A DNA stretch of 64,000 bases, taken from Symbiodinium natans (Eukaryota; Sar; Dinophyceae; Suessiales; Symbiodiniaceae). A program made the translations under genes and the position numbers. The first letter of the stretch is position 1. Every line of letters begins with the position of its first letter. Under the pieces are notes generated by a model. That model was given only the letters and a program-made list of their open reading frames with translations. It was not told the DNA's origin and ran no database searches. Positions 22,033-30,400 of the stretch are shown piece after piece. The stretch is from the NCBI GenBank assembly GCA_905221605.1, contig CAJNDS010002362.1:1-64000 (forward strand). The letters run 5' to 3'.

Positions 22033-23392
22033 TCACGCCAGTTCGAGGTCGCTCCTGAGCTGGTCGAACGAGGGCTCCGGCAGCGAGGCGCGGCTGGAGC
22101 GGCGGCTCTGCCTGCCGGCGGCGGAGCTGTCGGAGCCGCTCGAGCGGCCCTGCGGCCTCGGCATGCTGGACGCGCCGGGGTTCAGGCCGAAGGGCAGCGC
22201 GGGCTGCCGGGCCTGCCGGCTCTGCAGCCTCGGGGGCGGCTGGGCCCTCGGCTCCGCTTCCGAGTCCGCGTCCATCCTGAAGACCTGCAGCCGCGGCCGC
22301 TGCTCCCGGAGCGAGAAGTGCTGCTGCGCGCCCGCCTCTTGCATGCCGTTCAGCGTCTGCACGTCCACGGCGGAGCTGGGCCTCGACTGGTCGCTGTCCG
22401 TGCCTCCGCCGCCCTCGCCCCAGCCCAGGAAGTGTTCGGCCGCCAGCATGCCGCCGTGCAGCGCCCACGCGGTGCCCACCAGGGCCGCCCCCGCGCCCGC
22501 CACGGCCAGGCCGCCCGCCGCCGCGCCCACCGTGGCGGCCACGGGCAGCGCCGCCTCCCCCGACGCGGCCAGCCCGGAGCCGATGGCCGCGAGCGCGCCT
22601 CCCCCCGTGGCCTCCGCGGCCGCCGCCGCCTCGGCGCGCGAGGCCGCGGCCTCCGCCGCGGAAGCGAAGCCTTCGGCCTCCGCCTCGGCCATCTGGCCCT
22701 GCGTGAAGGCCTCGATGTCCTGCGCCGCCTGGCGCTCCACCTCCGCGGCCCGCTGGCCCGCCCGCTCCAGCAGCGGCTCCACTTCGCTTGGCCAGCCGAT
22801 GATCTGCGGCGGGGCCACCTCGTCCGGTGGGGGCGCCAGGCCCTCCGGCGTCCTGGGGATGCGCAGCGTGCGGTCCAGCCACTGCCGGCCCCGCAGCCCG
22901 TGGTGGTAGAGGTCCCCGGAGTGGGCCGCGATGGAGGCTACAGAGCCCACCACGCCCGCCGCCGCGCCCGCCGCGGCCTCGGCCCTCTGGAGCCCGCCCA
23001 GCACGCGGTCTCCCAGGCTCGGGGCGTCGGGCAGTGCCAGCCCGTCCTGCCTCAGCGCTTGGCCGGGGTCCGCTCCCAATTCACTGTCGGAATCGGCAGC
23101 GAAGGGCCTTGGGCGCAGAAAGTCCCGGCGCGGGAACGGGGTGCCCCGGTAGCCGTCCTCCTCGCGGGCGTCCTCGAAGGCCTCCGCGGGGTTCAGGTGG
23201 GTGTGGGGCAGTGGCTCGTCGCTCAGGGACTCGCTGGATGCGGGGAAGTCGTCCAGCCTGAAGTGCGAGCTCATGTAGATGGAGGCATTCCGGTTCGGGA
23301 GCCCGATGGCCAGGGGCTCGCCCTCCTCGATGTATCCCAGCACCTGACCGAAGTTGGGGCACCCTGAAGCCGTACTGGCGCTGCTCCTCCAT
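22033..23392 (-). CDS. PLV virion protein with long hydrophobic Ala/Gly segment (one frameshift)
   Basis: The ATG at 23392 gives MEEQRQYGF. A one-base shift near 23365 then leads into the main frame (NFGQVLGYIEEGEPLAIG, LPNRNASIYMSSHFRLDDF), which runs 436 codons to 22033. The N-terminal third is acidic and Ser-rich. A central region has heptad-like Ala/Glu repeats (EVERQAAQDIEAFTQ), followed by a long Ala/Gly/Val hydrophobic stretch (LPVAATVGAAAGGLAVAGAG) that could cross or insert into a membrane. The C-terminal 120 residues are Ser/Arg/Pro-rich and probably disordered. It sits directly upstream of the capsid gene. Related viruses often have a hydrophobic or amphipathic virion protein here, so a structural role is inferred; no family was recognised. 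TAAAG lies 9 bases before the ATG. Confidence 0.65.
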
Positions 23393-23402
23393 GTGTGCGT
23401 CT

Positions 23403-23725
23403 TTACAGCATGCCCCCGTGAACGCCGCTGTCCGCCGTGTTCCTGCCCGCCGCGACGTCCCTCGCCATCCGCCGCACCCCCGCCCGCTCCGCCGGGGCGT
23501 ACCGCAGCTGGGGCGGTTCACGGCCTCCGTCAGCCGGCCCACCGCGTCGGTGTACTCCTCGCCCTCCTTGCGCGTCCGGCGCTCCTCGAGCCACTTGTTG
23601 AAGGCCCGGGCCTCCAGGAGCTCGTTGTAGCGCTTGTGGAGCAGCGGATTCACGTTGTAGCTCGGGTACTTCTGCCAGAAGCTCCTGAGCATCTGGGGCT
23701 CGTTGCGGCGCTCCAGGGGCATCAT
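23403..23725 (-). CDS. Small basic PLV protein of unknown function (one frameshift)
   Basis: The start MMPLERRNEPQML at 23725 lies immediately behind AGCTAAAAGG. About 70 residues follow, with aromatic and basic content (SFWQKYPSYNVNPLLHKRYN, then ARAFNKWLEERR). Near 23520, in a GC-rich run, the frame shifts by one base into QLRYAPAERAGVRRMARD and ends GVHGGML at the TAA at 23403. That TAA is itself part of the TGTAAAG motif of the next gene. The combined product has about 107 residues. I do not recognise the family; its position among virion genes suggests a minor structural or maturation role. Confidence 0.6.
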
Positions 23726-23732
23726 CCTTTTA
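23726..23732 (-). promoter_or_regulatory. TAAAAGG start-proximal motif
   Basis: TAAAAGG abuts the ATG at 23725 of the small basic protein gene. It is one of the set of TAAA(A)G motifs shared by the element. Confidence 0.5.
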
Positions 23733-23735
23733 GCT

Positions 23736-23997
23736 CTACACGTCCATGCTGTTCGCCATGGCCAGCTGCTCGAAGCGGTTCTGCCGGCTGATCTGGCGCA
23801 TCATGCGCACCTGCGAGGGCGTCAGGTGGAGGGGGCGCTGCTTCGGCTTGGGCTCCGGCTCGGGCTCCGGCTGAGCAGGAACCGCGCTCGCCGGCTGCGG
23901 CTGACCGCCTCCCCCAGCGTCGGCGGCGGGGACCGTCGCCGGCAGCTTGGGCTTGTTCTTTGAACCGGCCGGGCGGCCCCTGCGCTTGGGCACTCAT
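23736..23997 (-). CDS. Small AT-hook-like DNA-binding protein
   Basis: The protein of about 86 residues begins with a basic KRRGRPAGSKNKPK stretch, which contains the RGRP core of an AT-hook. A Pro/Glu/Lys linker (PEPEPEPKPKQ) follows, and a helical end (LTPSQVRMMRQISRQNRFEQ). The likely start is the ATG at 23997, because its ATGA overlaps the TGA stop of the upstream gene. From that ATG one base must be lost to enter the RGRP frame; alternatively translation begins at the GTG at 23993. A role in binding or packaging viral DNA is inferred from the motif only. Confidence 0.6.
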
Positions 23998-24188
23998 CCT
24001 CTGGCGTCCTCAGCGGCGGGCACGGCCACCACCCCAGGGCGAGGTGTGGGAGGGGGAGCGGGGGCGGGATCAGCCATTGCAGGAGCCTCTCCCACCAGCT
24101 CGGCTGCTCCAGCAGGTTCCTCCGCGCCTGCTGCCTCCGGAGCACCCTGCTGGGGCTCTTGCTGCGTGGGCTCTGGCTCATCGGCCAT
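23994..24188 (-). CDS. Short acidic, proline/alanine-rich protein
   Basis: An intact frame of 64 codons runs from the ATG at 24188 (MADEPEPTQQEPQQGAPEAA) to a TGA whose last two bases overlap the ATG of the next gene (ATGA). It is almost entirely Ala, Pro, Glu and Gly and probably disordered. ACAAAAGG lies about 20 bases before the ATG. No family recognised. The overlap with its neighbour supports that it is translated. Confidence 0.55.
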   Translation of the reverse strand: MADEPEPTQQEPQQGAPEAAGAEEPAGAAELVGEAPAMADPAPAPPPTPRPGVVAVPAAEDARG

Positions 24189-24281
24189 GCCAGCGTGGGT
24201 CCCCTTTTGTTTTCTTTCTTCGGGCCCTTCATTTTTCTGGGTCGAGGAAAATCGCGAAGCTGACGGACGTGCCTCGGGTGT

Positions 24282-25076
24282 TCACCTGTCCACGATGACC
24301 TTGCAAATTATGTCCGTCCCCAAGGGGCCCAGGATGTGGGCCGCGTTGCCCAGCTCCCGGCACCGCAGGTAGACCTCGTTGTAGGCGTTCATGGACACCC
24401 ACGGGAAGATCTGCAGCGCGCCGTCCAGGTAGCTGCCGCCCAGCAGGTGGTTGATGCTCTGGGGGCGGGTAGCGGAGGCGCCCTGGGGGTACCCCGGGCC
24501 GTTCGGGAACAGGTCCCGCAGCTCCGCGTCCGAGAGTATGCGGCGGTTCGAGTCGTAGGCCACCTCGACGGCGTTCGTGGCCTCCACGTAGGTGGCGGCT
24601 GCGAAGTTGGAGGAGATCCAGGCCGCCAGCCGCGCGCCGGTGTAGGCGCCCACGGGCAGCTCCGCCGTGTTCAGCGTGCCCAGGGCCACGTCGATCCAGT
24701 AGAGGTGCGTGCCCCTGTCGGTGCTCAGAAACGCGTCTGCGATGCGCACCTTGTAGACCGCCATTTTGGCGCTCGTCTGCATGTGCAGCGTCTCCGGGAG
24801 CTCGAAGGTGAAGTTGCTGTCGGAGCCCGAGACGCGGTTCCTGGAGTCGACGTATATGGTCGACACAACCGGCTTGTTTCTCCTAAACCGGAACGGCCCG
24901 CTGGCCGTGGACTCACCCGACACGCCGCGCTGGCCCCAAGTGGTCGGCAGAGTGGCCAGGCGAGGGTCGTAGACGTTGGGCTGGCTGCTGCAGCACCTAA
25001 TGTTGCTGCACTCGCTCTCGATGATCGGCCCGCCCCCCAGCAGCTTGCTGGCCGCCGCCGAGAGGATGCCGCCCAT
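24282..25076 (-). CDS. Penton (minor capsid) protein, single jelly roll
   Basis: An intact frame of 264 residues starts at the ATG at 25076, inside TAAATG. The N terminus MGGILSAAASKLLGGG is glycine-rich. Residues 68-110 contain the family-like block STIYVDSRNRVSGSDSNFTF then ELPETLHMQTSAKMAVYKVR, matching PLV and virophage pentons, where a strand reading V-D-S-R precedes F-x-x-ELP. The middle contains VGAYTGARLAAWI, and the C terminus ends DIICKVIVDR. Five copies would plug each capsid vertex, where the fibre could attach. It is one of the few genes here without a frameshift. Its start lies within the 3' end of the ATPase frame. Confidence 0.8.
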   Translation of the reverse strand: MGGILSAAASKLLGGGPIIESECSNIRCCSSQPNVYDPRLATLPTTWGQRGVSGESTASGPFRFRRNKPVVSTIYVDSRNRVSGSDSNFTFELPETLHMQTSAKMAVYKVRIADAFLSTDRGTHLYWIDVALGTLNTAELPVGAYTGARLAAWISSNFAAATYVEATNAVEVAYDSNRRILSDAELRDLFPNGPGYPQGASATRPQSINHLLGGSYLDGALQIFPWVSMNAYNEVYLRCRELGNAAHILGPLGTDIICKVIVDR

Positions 25077-25860
25077 TTACCGGCTGCTGGGGCTCCGCGG
25101 GCTGCGCGGGCTCCGCGGCGCCGTCCAGCACGAATTTTCGCTCGAAGCGCACCCAGAAGGCCTCCTCTTTGGGCGCCAGCAGGTTGACGTACCAAAAAGA
25201 GTACTTCTCCCTGGTGGCTTCCTCATACATCCCGTAAAGCGTCTCCTTGTCTACGAGCGCACTCAATTCTTCCACTAGAGCTTCCAGTTCCAAGCGGTTC
25301 CGCAGCCGGAAAACGCAAGCGAACATGATGTTCACCCGCACCGCCGAGCTCATCAGTCGCAGCTTTTGGGTGCTGGTCCACGTTGAAATCATGTAATGGC
25401 GGCCTCTGATGTACAATTTGTCCAGCATGCCATCCCCGGTCCTGTTGTGGACCCCCTTGGCGTCCGCTACGTCGTCGAGTACCAGCAAAACTTGGTACAG
25501 CTTCTTCATGCCCAGGCGCTTGGACTGCTGTGTGATCCGCTTCTGCTGCTCCATGATGCGGCGCAGCGCGTCCTCGTCCCACTCGGTCCACCAAGCCTGC
25601 TCACGGTCTGTGTCGACGCCCAGCTCCTCGCGAATGTAGTCCTTCACGGGGTCCCAGGCAGAATCTATGTCCACGGAAGGTGACATGATGTAGTTAAAGC
25701 AGCCTCTGTACTGCTCCAAGATCATGGACACGAGGAGCACGGTCTTGCCTGTGCGACTCGGACCCACCAGCACGCCGTTCGCCGGCAGCCTGGGCACCAC
25801 GGGGTCGCGGGGCTGCTGCACCTGGAACTCGGGCGTCGGGAAGAGTTTGACCTTGCCCAT
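24997..25860 (-). CDS. A32/FtsK-HerA-type genome-packaging ATPase
   Basis: The ATG at 25860 (MGKVKLFPTPEFQVQQPRD) follows GTGTAAAGA. Residues 32-40 form Walker A (GPSRTGKTV), and Walker B is in YQVLLVLDDVADAKG at about 125-139. A later ISTWTSTQKL (about 160) matches the sensor segment of A32-like ATPases. It would pump the viral genome into the capsid. The frame stays open for 287 codons, but the last 25 overlap the penton gene. A TAA in another frame (CGGTAAATGG at 25075) suggests the native end was there and that a one-base shift lies in the Pro/Gln-rich tail. It is 16 bases downstream of the methyltransferase stop. Confidence 0.85.
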   Translation of the reverse strand: MGKVKLFPTPEFQVQQPRDPVVPRLPANGVLVGPSRTGKTVLLVSMILEQYRGCFNYIMSPSVDIDSAWDPVKDYIREELGVDTDREQAWWTEWDEDALRRIMEQQKRITQQSKRLGMKKLYQVLLVLDDVADAKGVHNRTGDGMLDKLYIRGRHYMISTWTSTQKLRLMSSAVRVNIMFACVFRLRNRLELEALVEELSALVDKETLYGMYEEATREKYSFWYVNLLAPKEEAFWVRFERKFVLDGAAEPAQPAEPQQPVNGRHPLGGGQQAAGGRADHRERVQQH

Positions 25861-25869
25861 TCTTTACAC
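25861..25869 (-). promoter_or_regulatory. GTGTAAAGA start-proximal motif of the ATPase gene
   Basis: GTGTAAAGA abuts the ATG at 25860 and is almost the same as the fibre motif GTGTAAAAGC. Confidence 0.55.
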
Positions 25870-25876
25870 CTCCCGA

Positions 25877-26481
25877 TCAGCCGCTGACAGACGCGGCCAG
25901 CTCTTCGCAAAGCCGCGGAGGCATGCTGTAGAGCTGCTGCTGGCTCTGCTGGCCGCGGCGGCCCGCGGTCGTCCCCCGCTGTGCTGCCTCGGGGTGGATG
26001 CCGTCTGCGAAGGCGGCGCAGCGGCTGCCTTTGAAACACATGGCCTCTGAGGGCCGCCAAGGCAGGTTGTGCCAGATCCTCGTGGCCTTCCGGTGCCGGT
26101 CCCGCACTTGCAGTAGCAGACGTCCGAGAAGGGCAGCCCTTGCATGAAGGGCCGAGTTTTCAGCAGCCCCGTCTGTGGGTTCTCCAAGGCCCACCACTGC
26201 GGGCGCAGGTTGCGGATGACCTCGAGGGCCCGCAGCACCAGACGGTCCCCCGCCTCGAGGTTGCGGGGCCGCTTCCGCAGCGCCTGGGAGTACTCGGTGC
26301 AGACGGGGCTGGCCCAGATCATGTCGAAGTGCCCCAAAGAAGCTTCGTCCAGCTCCATGATGTCGCAGCAGACGGTGGGCTCGAACTTGGGATCCAGGTC
26401 CACGGAAACGACCTCCCAGCCCCTGTCGCGGAAAGCGCGCCCGATCGACCCCGTGCCCGAAAAGAGCTCAAGGAGCCTCAT
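25877..26481 (-). CDS. C5 cytosine DNA methyltransferase, phage/virus type (one frameshift)
   Basis: The ATG at 26481 gives MRLLELFSGTGSIGRAF, the AdoMet-binding motif I of cytosine-5 methyltransferases. Next come VVSVDLDPKFEPTVCCDI and IWASPVCTEYSQA, which holds the catalytic Cys of motif IV; related proteins usually read SPPC rather than SPVC. WWALENPQTGLLKTR is the ENV/ENP-like motif VI. After DVCYCK (about 26108) the frame shifts by one base to TRIWHNLPWRPSEAMCFKGS, HPEAAQRG and QQLYSMPPRLCEEL, ending at 25877. Joined, it has about 200 residues, the compact size usual in phages and PLVs without a separate target-recognition domain. It may modify viral DNA against host or rival nucleases, or alter host-like methylation. 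Confidence 0.78.
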
Positions 26482-26623
26482 GCTCTTTGATGGGATCGCA
26501 AAGGTACCACACGAAGACGACGAGCCCCGCAAGCAGGCAGGCCAGCTCGAGGTTGCACATGATGCACTCATGCAGGGTCATGGGCGGCAGGGGGTGTTGG
26601 CGGTCTTGGTCGGACAAGTCCAT
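26468..26623 (-). CDS. 51-residue single-pass membrane protein
   Basis: An intact short frame runs from the ATG at 26623 (MDLSDQDRQHPLPPM) to the TGA at 26468. Residues 24-41 are strongly hydrophobic (NLELACLLAGLVVFVWYL), followed by a charged tail (DPIKEHEAP). Two Cys pairs (HECIMC) precede the membrane span. ATAAAAGG lies just before the start codon, and the frame overlaps the methyltransferase start by 14 bases in another phase, as in compact viral operons. Small membrane proteins occur in virophages and PLVs. The function is unknown. Confidence 0.55.
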   Translation of the reverse strand: MDLSDQDRQHPLPPMTLHECIMCNLELACLLAGLVVFVWYLCDPIKEHEAP

Positions 26624-26672
26624 GGCCTTTTATGGAAGGGTAAAAGAGCCGCTGGCTCGCCAGCGGAAGAAC
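26624..26672. promoter_or_regulatory. Divergent promoter region of the virus-like element
   Basis: Only 49 bases separate the leftward 51-residue gene from the rightward gene at 26673. It contains CTTTTAT (TAAAAG on the minus strand) and GTAAAAG at 26640-26646 on the plus strand, one for each direction. The palindrome-like GCTGGCTCGCCAGC (26651-26664) forms a hairpin of six base pairs in the remaining space. Confidence 0.55.
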
Positions 26673-27245
26673 ATGGCATCAAGGCAGAGCTTCGAGCTGG
26701 GCGAGCTGCTCACGAACGCGAAGGGAGGCAAGTACCTGCCACTCAAGGCGGCGGACGGAGTCGTGCCCGCGTGGAGCAGCCCCACCTGGCTGCGCATCCT
26801 GTGGCGCCCCACCGCCTTCGGCGACACCGACGCCCGCCGCGTGAACGTCTGCTTCGAGCCGGACGAGTCCGTCGAGCAGCACTTCAAGGCCTTGGAAAAG
26901 GAGCTGGCGTCAAAGCTCGTGGCCAAGTCGGGCAGGGACCCCAAAGTGTTCGGCCGCAGCCTCTCGCCCGCCGAGCTGGAGGCGCGGCTGCAATCGTGCC
27001 TCAAGACCAGCCAGCGGGGCACCCCTTTCCTGAAAGCCAAGCTCAACTGGGACAGGGTGCGCTTCTGGGACACGGAAGGATACCTGCTGCAGGAGCCGGG
27101 CGACCTCGGGGGCCGCAGCGCTAGGGTGCGCCTCGAGCTGCGCCAGGTGTGGGTGATGAATCCCCAGTGCGGCCTGCTGCTGGAGGTCACCGACCTGCAG
27201 CTGCAGGAGAGCGAGCCGGCCAAGGTCGAGTGCCCCTTCGGTTGA
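26673..27245 (+). CDS. Putative PLV single-stranded DNA-binding-like replication protein
   Basis: An intact frame of 190 residues starts at the ATG at 26673 (MASRQSFELGELLTNAKG), 26 bases after GTAAAAG. Recognisable blocks are LGELLTNAKGGKYLPL near the N terminus, LVAKSGRDPKVFGRSL in the middle and, at the C terminus, RLELRQVWVMNPQCGLLLEV followed by TDLQLQE. A strand-rich C-terminal block reading W-x-M-N-P-x-C-G is seen in small replication proteins of large DNA viruses and PLVs. The ssDNA-binding role is inferred from this resemblance and from its place directly before the polymerase gene; I rate it as tentative. Confidence 0.5.
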   Translation: MASRQSFELGELLTNAKGGKYLPLKAADGVVPAWSSPTWLRILWRPTAFGDTDARRVNVCFEPDESVEQHFKALEKELASKLVAKSGRDPKVFGRSLSPAELEARLQSCLKTSQRGTPFLKAKLNWDRVRFWDTEGYLLQEPGDLGGRSARVRLELRQVWVMNPQCGLLLEVTDLQLQESEPAKVECPFG

Positions 27246-27425
27246 CCGCTGTCTAGAAGAAAGGGTGGCGGGCGCCCGCAGCACAGGCCTGCCCCCAAAG
27301 GCCCCCCGCGGCAGGGGCAGCTTACAGCAGCCGCCGAATTCGTTTCTGAGACGTCAGCCACTCCCTCTAATTCGTTTACGGACCCGGAATTTGCTCGGAC
27401 GATTTTTTTTTGCCAGACCAGAAAG

Positions 27426-27434
27426 AATAAAAGG
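27426..27434 (+). promoter_or_regulatory. AATAAAAGG start-proximal motif of the polymerase gene
   Basis: AATAAAAGG ends one base before the ATG at 27436. It is the clearest plus-strand example, lying in a 190-base intergenic stretch that also has an oligo-T run (27405-27412). Confidence 0.5.
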
Positions 27435-27435
27435 A

Positions 27436-30400
27436 ATGAGTTGGGCGCAACAGCGCGAGCAGATCCGCCGCGCGGCCGAAGCCGGGGTCAGGCCAAGGGC
27501 CTCGGCGCTAGGCTCCCAGATTCTGCCCCTCCGCGGGCAGGGCGGCCAGTCCGCCCAGCTCACGCGCCCCAACGGCGCCCTGACGCGAGCCGGGCAGCTG
27601 TACTACCAACTTGCAGGCCGCCGGCCGCCGAGCCGTCAGTTCGACGAGTCGCAGCCGCTGATCCGCGAGGGCGCCTCCGATTACATCTTGCTGCGCAGCG
27701 GCGTGAAGAAGCTGGCGCGCACATTGGCGCCGGACGGCAACTACCACCTCACGAAGCTAGGCAAGGCCTTCTTCAAGGAGAAGTACACGGAGTGGCTGGC
27801 CCACGTGCCGGTGCGGATCCGCGGGCGCCGCAAGAACGGCCGGCCCTACGAGCGGCTGGACTACCTGCCCATGACCTCGCTGAACGTCGGGCTGCAAAGG
27901 CAGAACGACGGACTCTCGGAAGGGCAGGTGGCCCGCAACGTCAAGCAGGCGGTGCTGTCAAGGCTGGGCGACCCCTCAGAGGACGACGTGATCATGGAGC
28001 TCTCTGAGGAGGTCTACCACCTCGACGGGTCGCGGGAGTGGACGCTGAGCTCGCAGACCACGCAGCACGTCGACAACCGCACGCTGGTGGAAACGAGCCT
28101 GCGGCAGCCGCTCGGCGCCCTGCACGAGGTCTCTTACCAGCTCTTCAAGGGCGACGAGATCCTGGCCTCGGCCTTCGAGCAGCGGGATGACAAGCTCTGC
28201 GCGGCCCGGCAGCTGGCGGAGCTGCTGCGGCTGCCGCTGGAGGAGGCGCTCTCCGACTTCGACACCATCTGCGAACGTGGATGGCAGGAGCGGGGCATCA
28301 CGCCCGAGGAGATCCGCAAGTTCTGCGTCTGGCGGGGCGCGCCGATGCTCTTCGTGAACTGCCAGGGGCAGCTCCTGGACTCTTACCAGCCGGCCGTGAA
28401 GGAGGCGCGCGCCGTGGCCTTCACGGCCTGGCAGGGGCACGCCTTCTTCTACAAGAACGCTCGCAGCGTCTTCCAGTGCGACGACGCGGAGCGCCTGCGG
28501 CCCCGCTTCCGGTCGGAGCGGCGGGAGTCCACGGTGCCCGAGTTCGGCGCATGGCGAGAGTGGGACGGCGAGCTCCGCGCAGGTCACTTCTGGACGCGGG
28601 ACCTGCGGGCGGCGCGGGGCGCGCTGCTGGCCGCGGGGCACTGCCCCAGGGTGGCCATGCGCAGCCTCTGCGAGTGGCGCAGCCTGCGACTGCGGGCGGG
28701 CGAGGCGGACTGCGTCATCTGCGAGCTGCCCGACGATGCCGAGGTGCTGCAGGCGTGGATGGAGCGCTTCGGGCTGAAGTACCGCGGCCAGAGGCTGGCC
28801 GGCGCCACCAACGAGGTCTTCTTGCACCTGCTTCGGGCGCAGCGCGAGGTGCCGCAGCAGCGGGAGCAGATCCTGGCCTCCCAGGGTGGCGCCTGCAAAC
28901 TGTGCGGCGCGCCCATCGCGCTCGGCACCGGCGAGTTCGACCACGTGGTGCCGGTGAGCACCGCCTTCCGCGGGCAGATCCAGGAGTTCCAGGCGCTCTG
29001 CCACGAGTGCCACCGGCTCAAGACCAGCCTGGAGAATTCGCACGCGACTGCGGTGGAGAGCCGCTTCAGCCCCGCGGCGTGCGAGGCCTATGTGAACTCG
29101 CCGAGGCTGCCGCCGCTGGTCTGCGGGCTGCAGAAGTGGAACGAGGACCGGGTCTGCTGGGGCGTGGACGTGGTGCGCTGCCGCAAGAACGGGCTGGCCA
29201 ACGCGCGCTTCCCTCTGCCGGTGTTCTGCCCGCTGGATTCGGTGCAGGAGGCACGGGAGGGCTGTCTGGCGGACTTGACCTATGTCAAGCTGCGGAAGGA
29301 CGGGCGCGTGGCTTTGCTGAGCCGGCTGCCGTACGTGGGCGAGGGCTGGTACGCCAAGCCGGCGTGCGCCCACATGCTGGAGGCCGGCGTTGCGACGTGG
29401 CAGGACTTCCTTTGGAGCCTGGACGCCACCGCGCACGTGGACCCGAGCTGCCTTGCCTGGGCGCTCCGCAAGATGGAGCAGGCCTGGGCCGAGGAGCACC
29501 TGGCCAAGCTGAGCATCAATGCTCTGATCGGCCTGTGGGCGCGCAACGTGGACCTCGTCTACCTGATGCGCACCTCGAATAACCAGCTCGATGGCCACGG
29601 TTGCCAGTACCGGCAGACCTTCGTGGACGCGGCCGGCAAAACGCACTGGGACCACATCTTCGTGACGCAGCTCTACAGCAACGCCTCGCACCGGCCCGCC
29701 TGGGACTTCGTCATGGCGGCGGAGTACTGCGCCGTGGCCCGGATTCGACAGATGCTGGCGGAGGTGCCGATGCGCTACCTCAAGTTCCTGAAAACCGACT
29801 GCCTGGGCTTGCAGGACCTGCCCAAGAAGTACTGGCCTGCGGTGGAGCGGCTCATGCGCCTGCGCCACCCCGACGGCACGCCGGTCTACAGGTGTGAGCA
29901 GGTCGAGCAGCTGCGGGGGCACCACTTCGAGCCGGAGATCCAGGCTGGACCGCCGCAGCGCCGCGGCTGGGAGCAAGTGGACGACCCGCTGGCCCACTGC
30001 CTGCAGGGGCGCAGCCTGCTGCTCACCGGGCTGCCCGGCACGGGGAAGACGCACCTCGCGAGGCGCATCGTGGAGCAGCTGCGGGAGGCCGGCGACGTGG
30101 TGCAGCTGGTCTCGAAGACCCACTGCGCGGCGCAGAACTTGGGCTTGGGGGCTCAGACTGCCGACCACTGGGTGCGTCGCACGGTGCGCAACGGCCGCTG
30201 CCAGCTTGACTGGCTGGTGATCGAGGAAGTCACGCAGATGGACACGGGGCTCTGGGCCGACGTGGCCTGCGTGGCGCTGGATCGCGGCGTGCGCTTCCTG
30301 CTCATGGGCGATTTCCGGCAGCTGCCGGCGGTGCTCGACAGCTTTGCCGGGGCCCGCGTGGAGCGGCCGCTGAAGGACAGCGACCTGCTGCGGGACCTGG

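Noticed and set aside
24190-24281. Search for an adenain-like protease in the virus element
   Set aside because: No His...Asp/Glu...Gln...Cys arrangement could be recognised in any of the unassigned virus genes or gaps, so none is reported.
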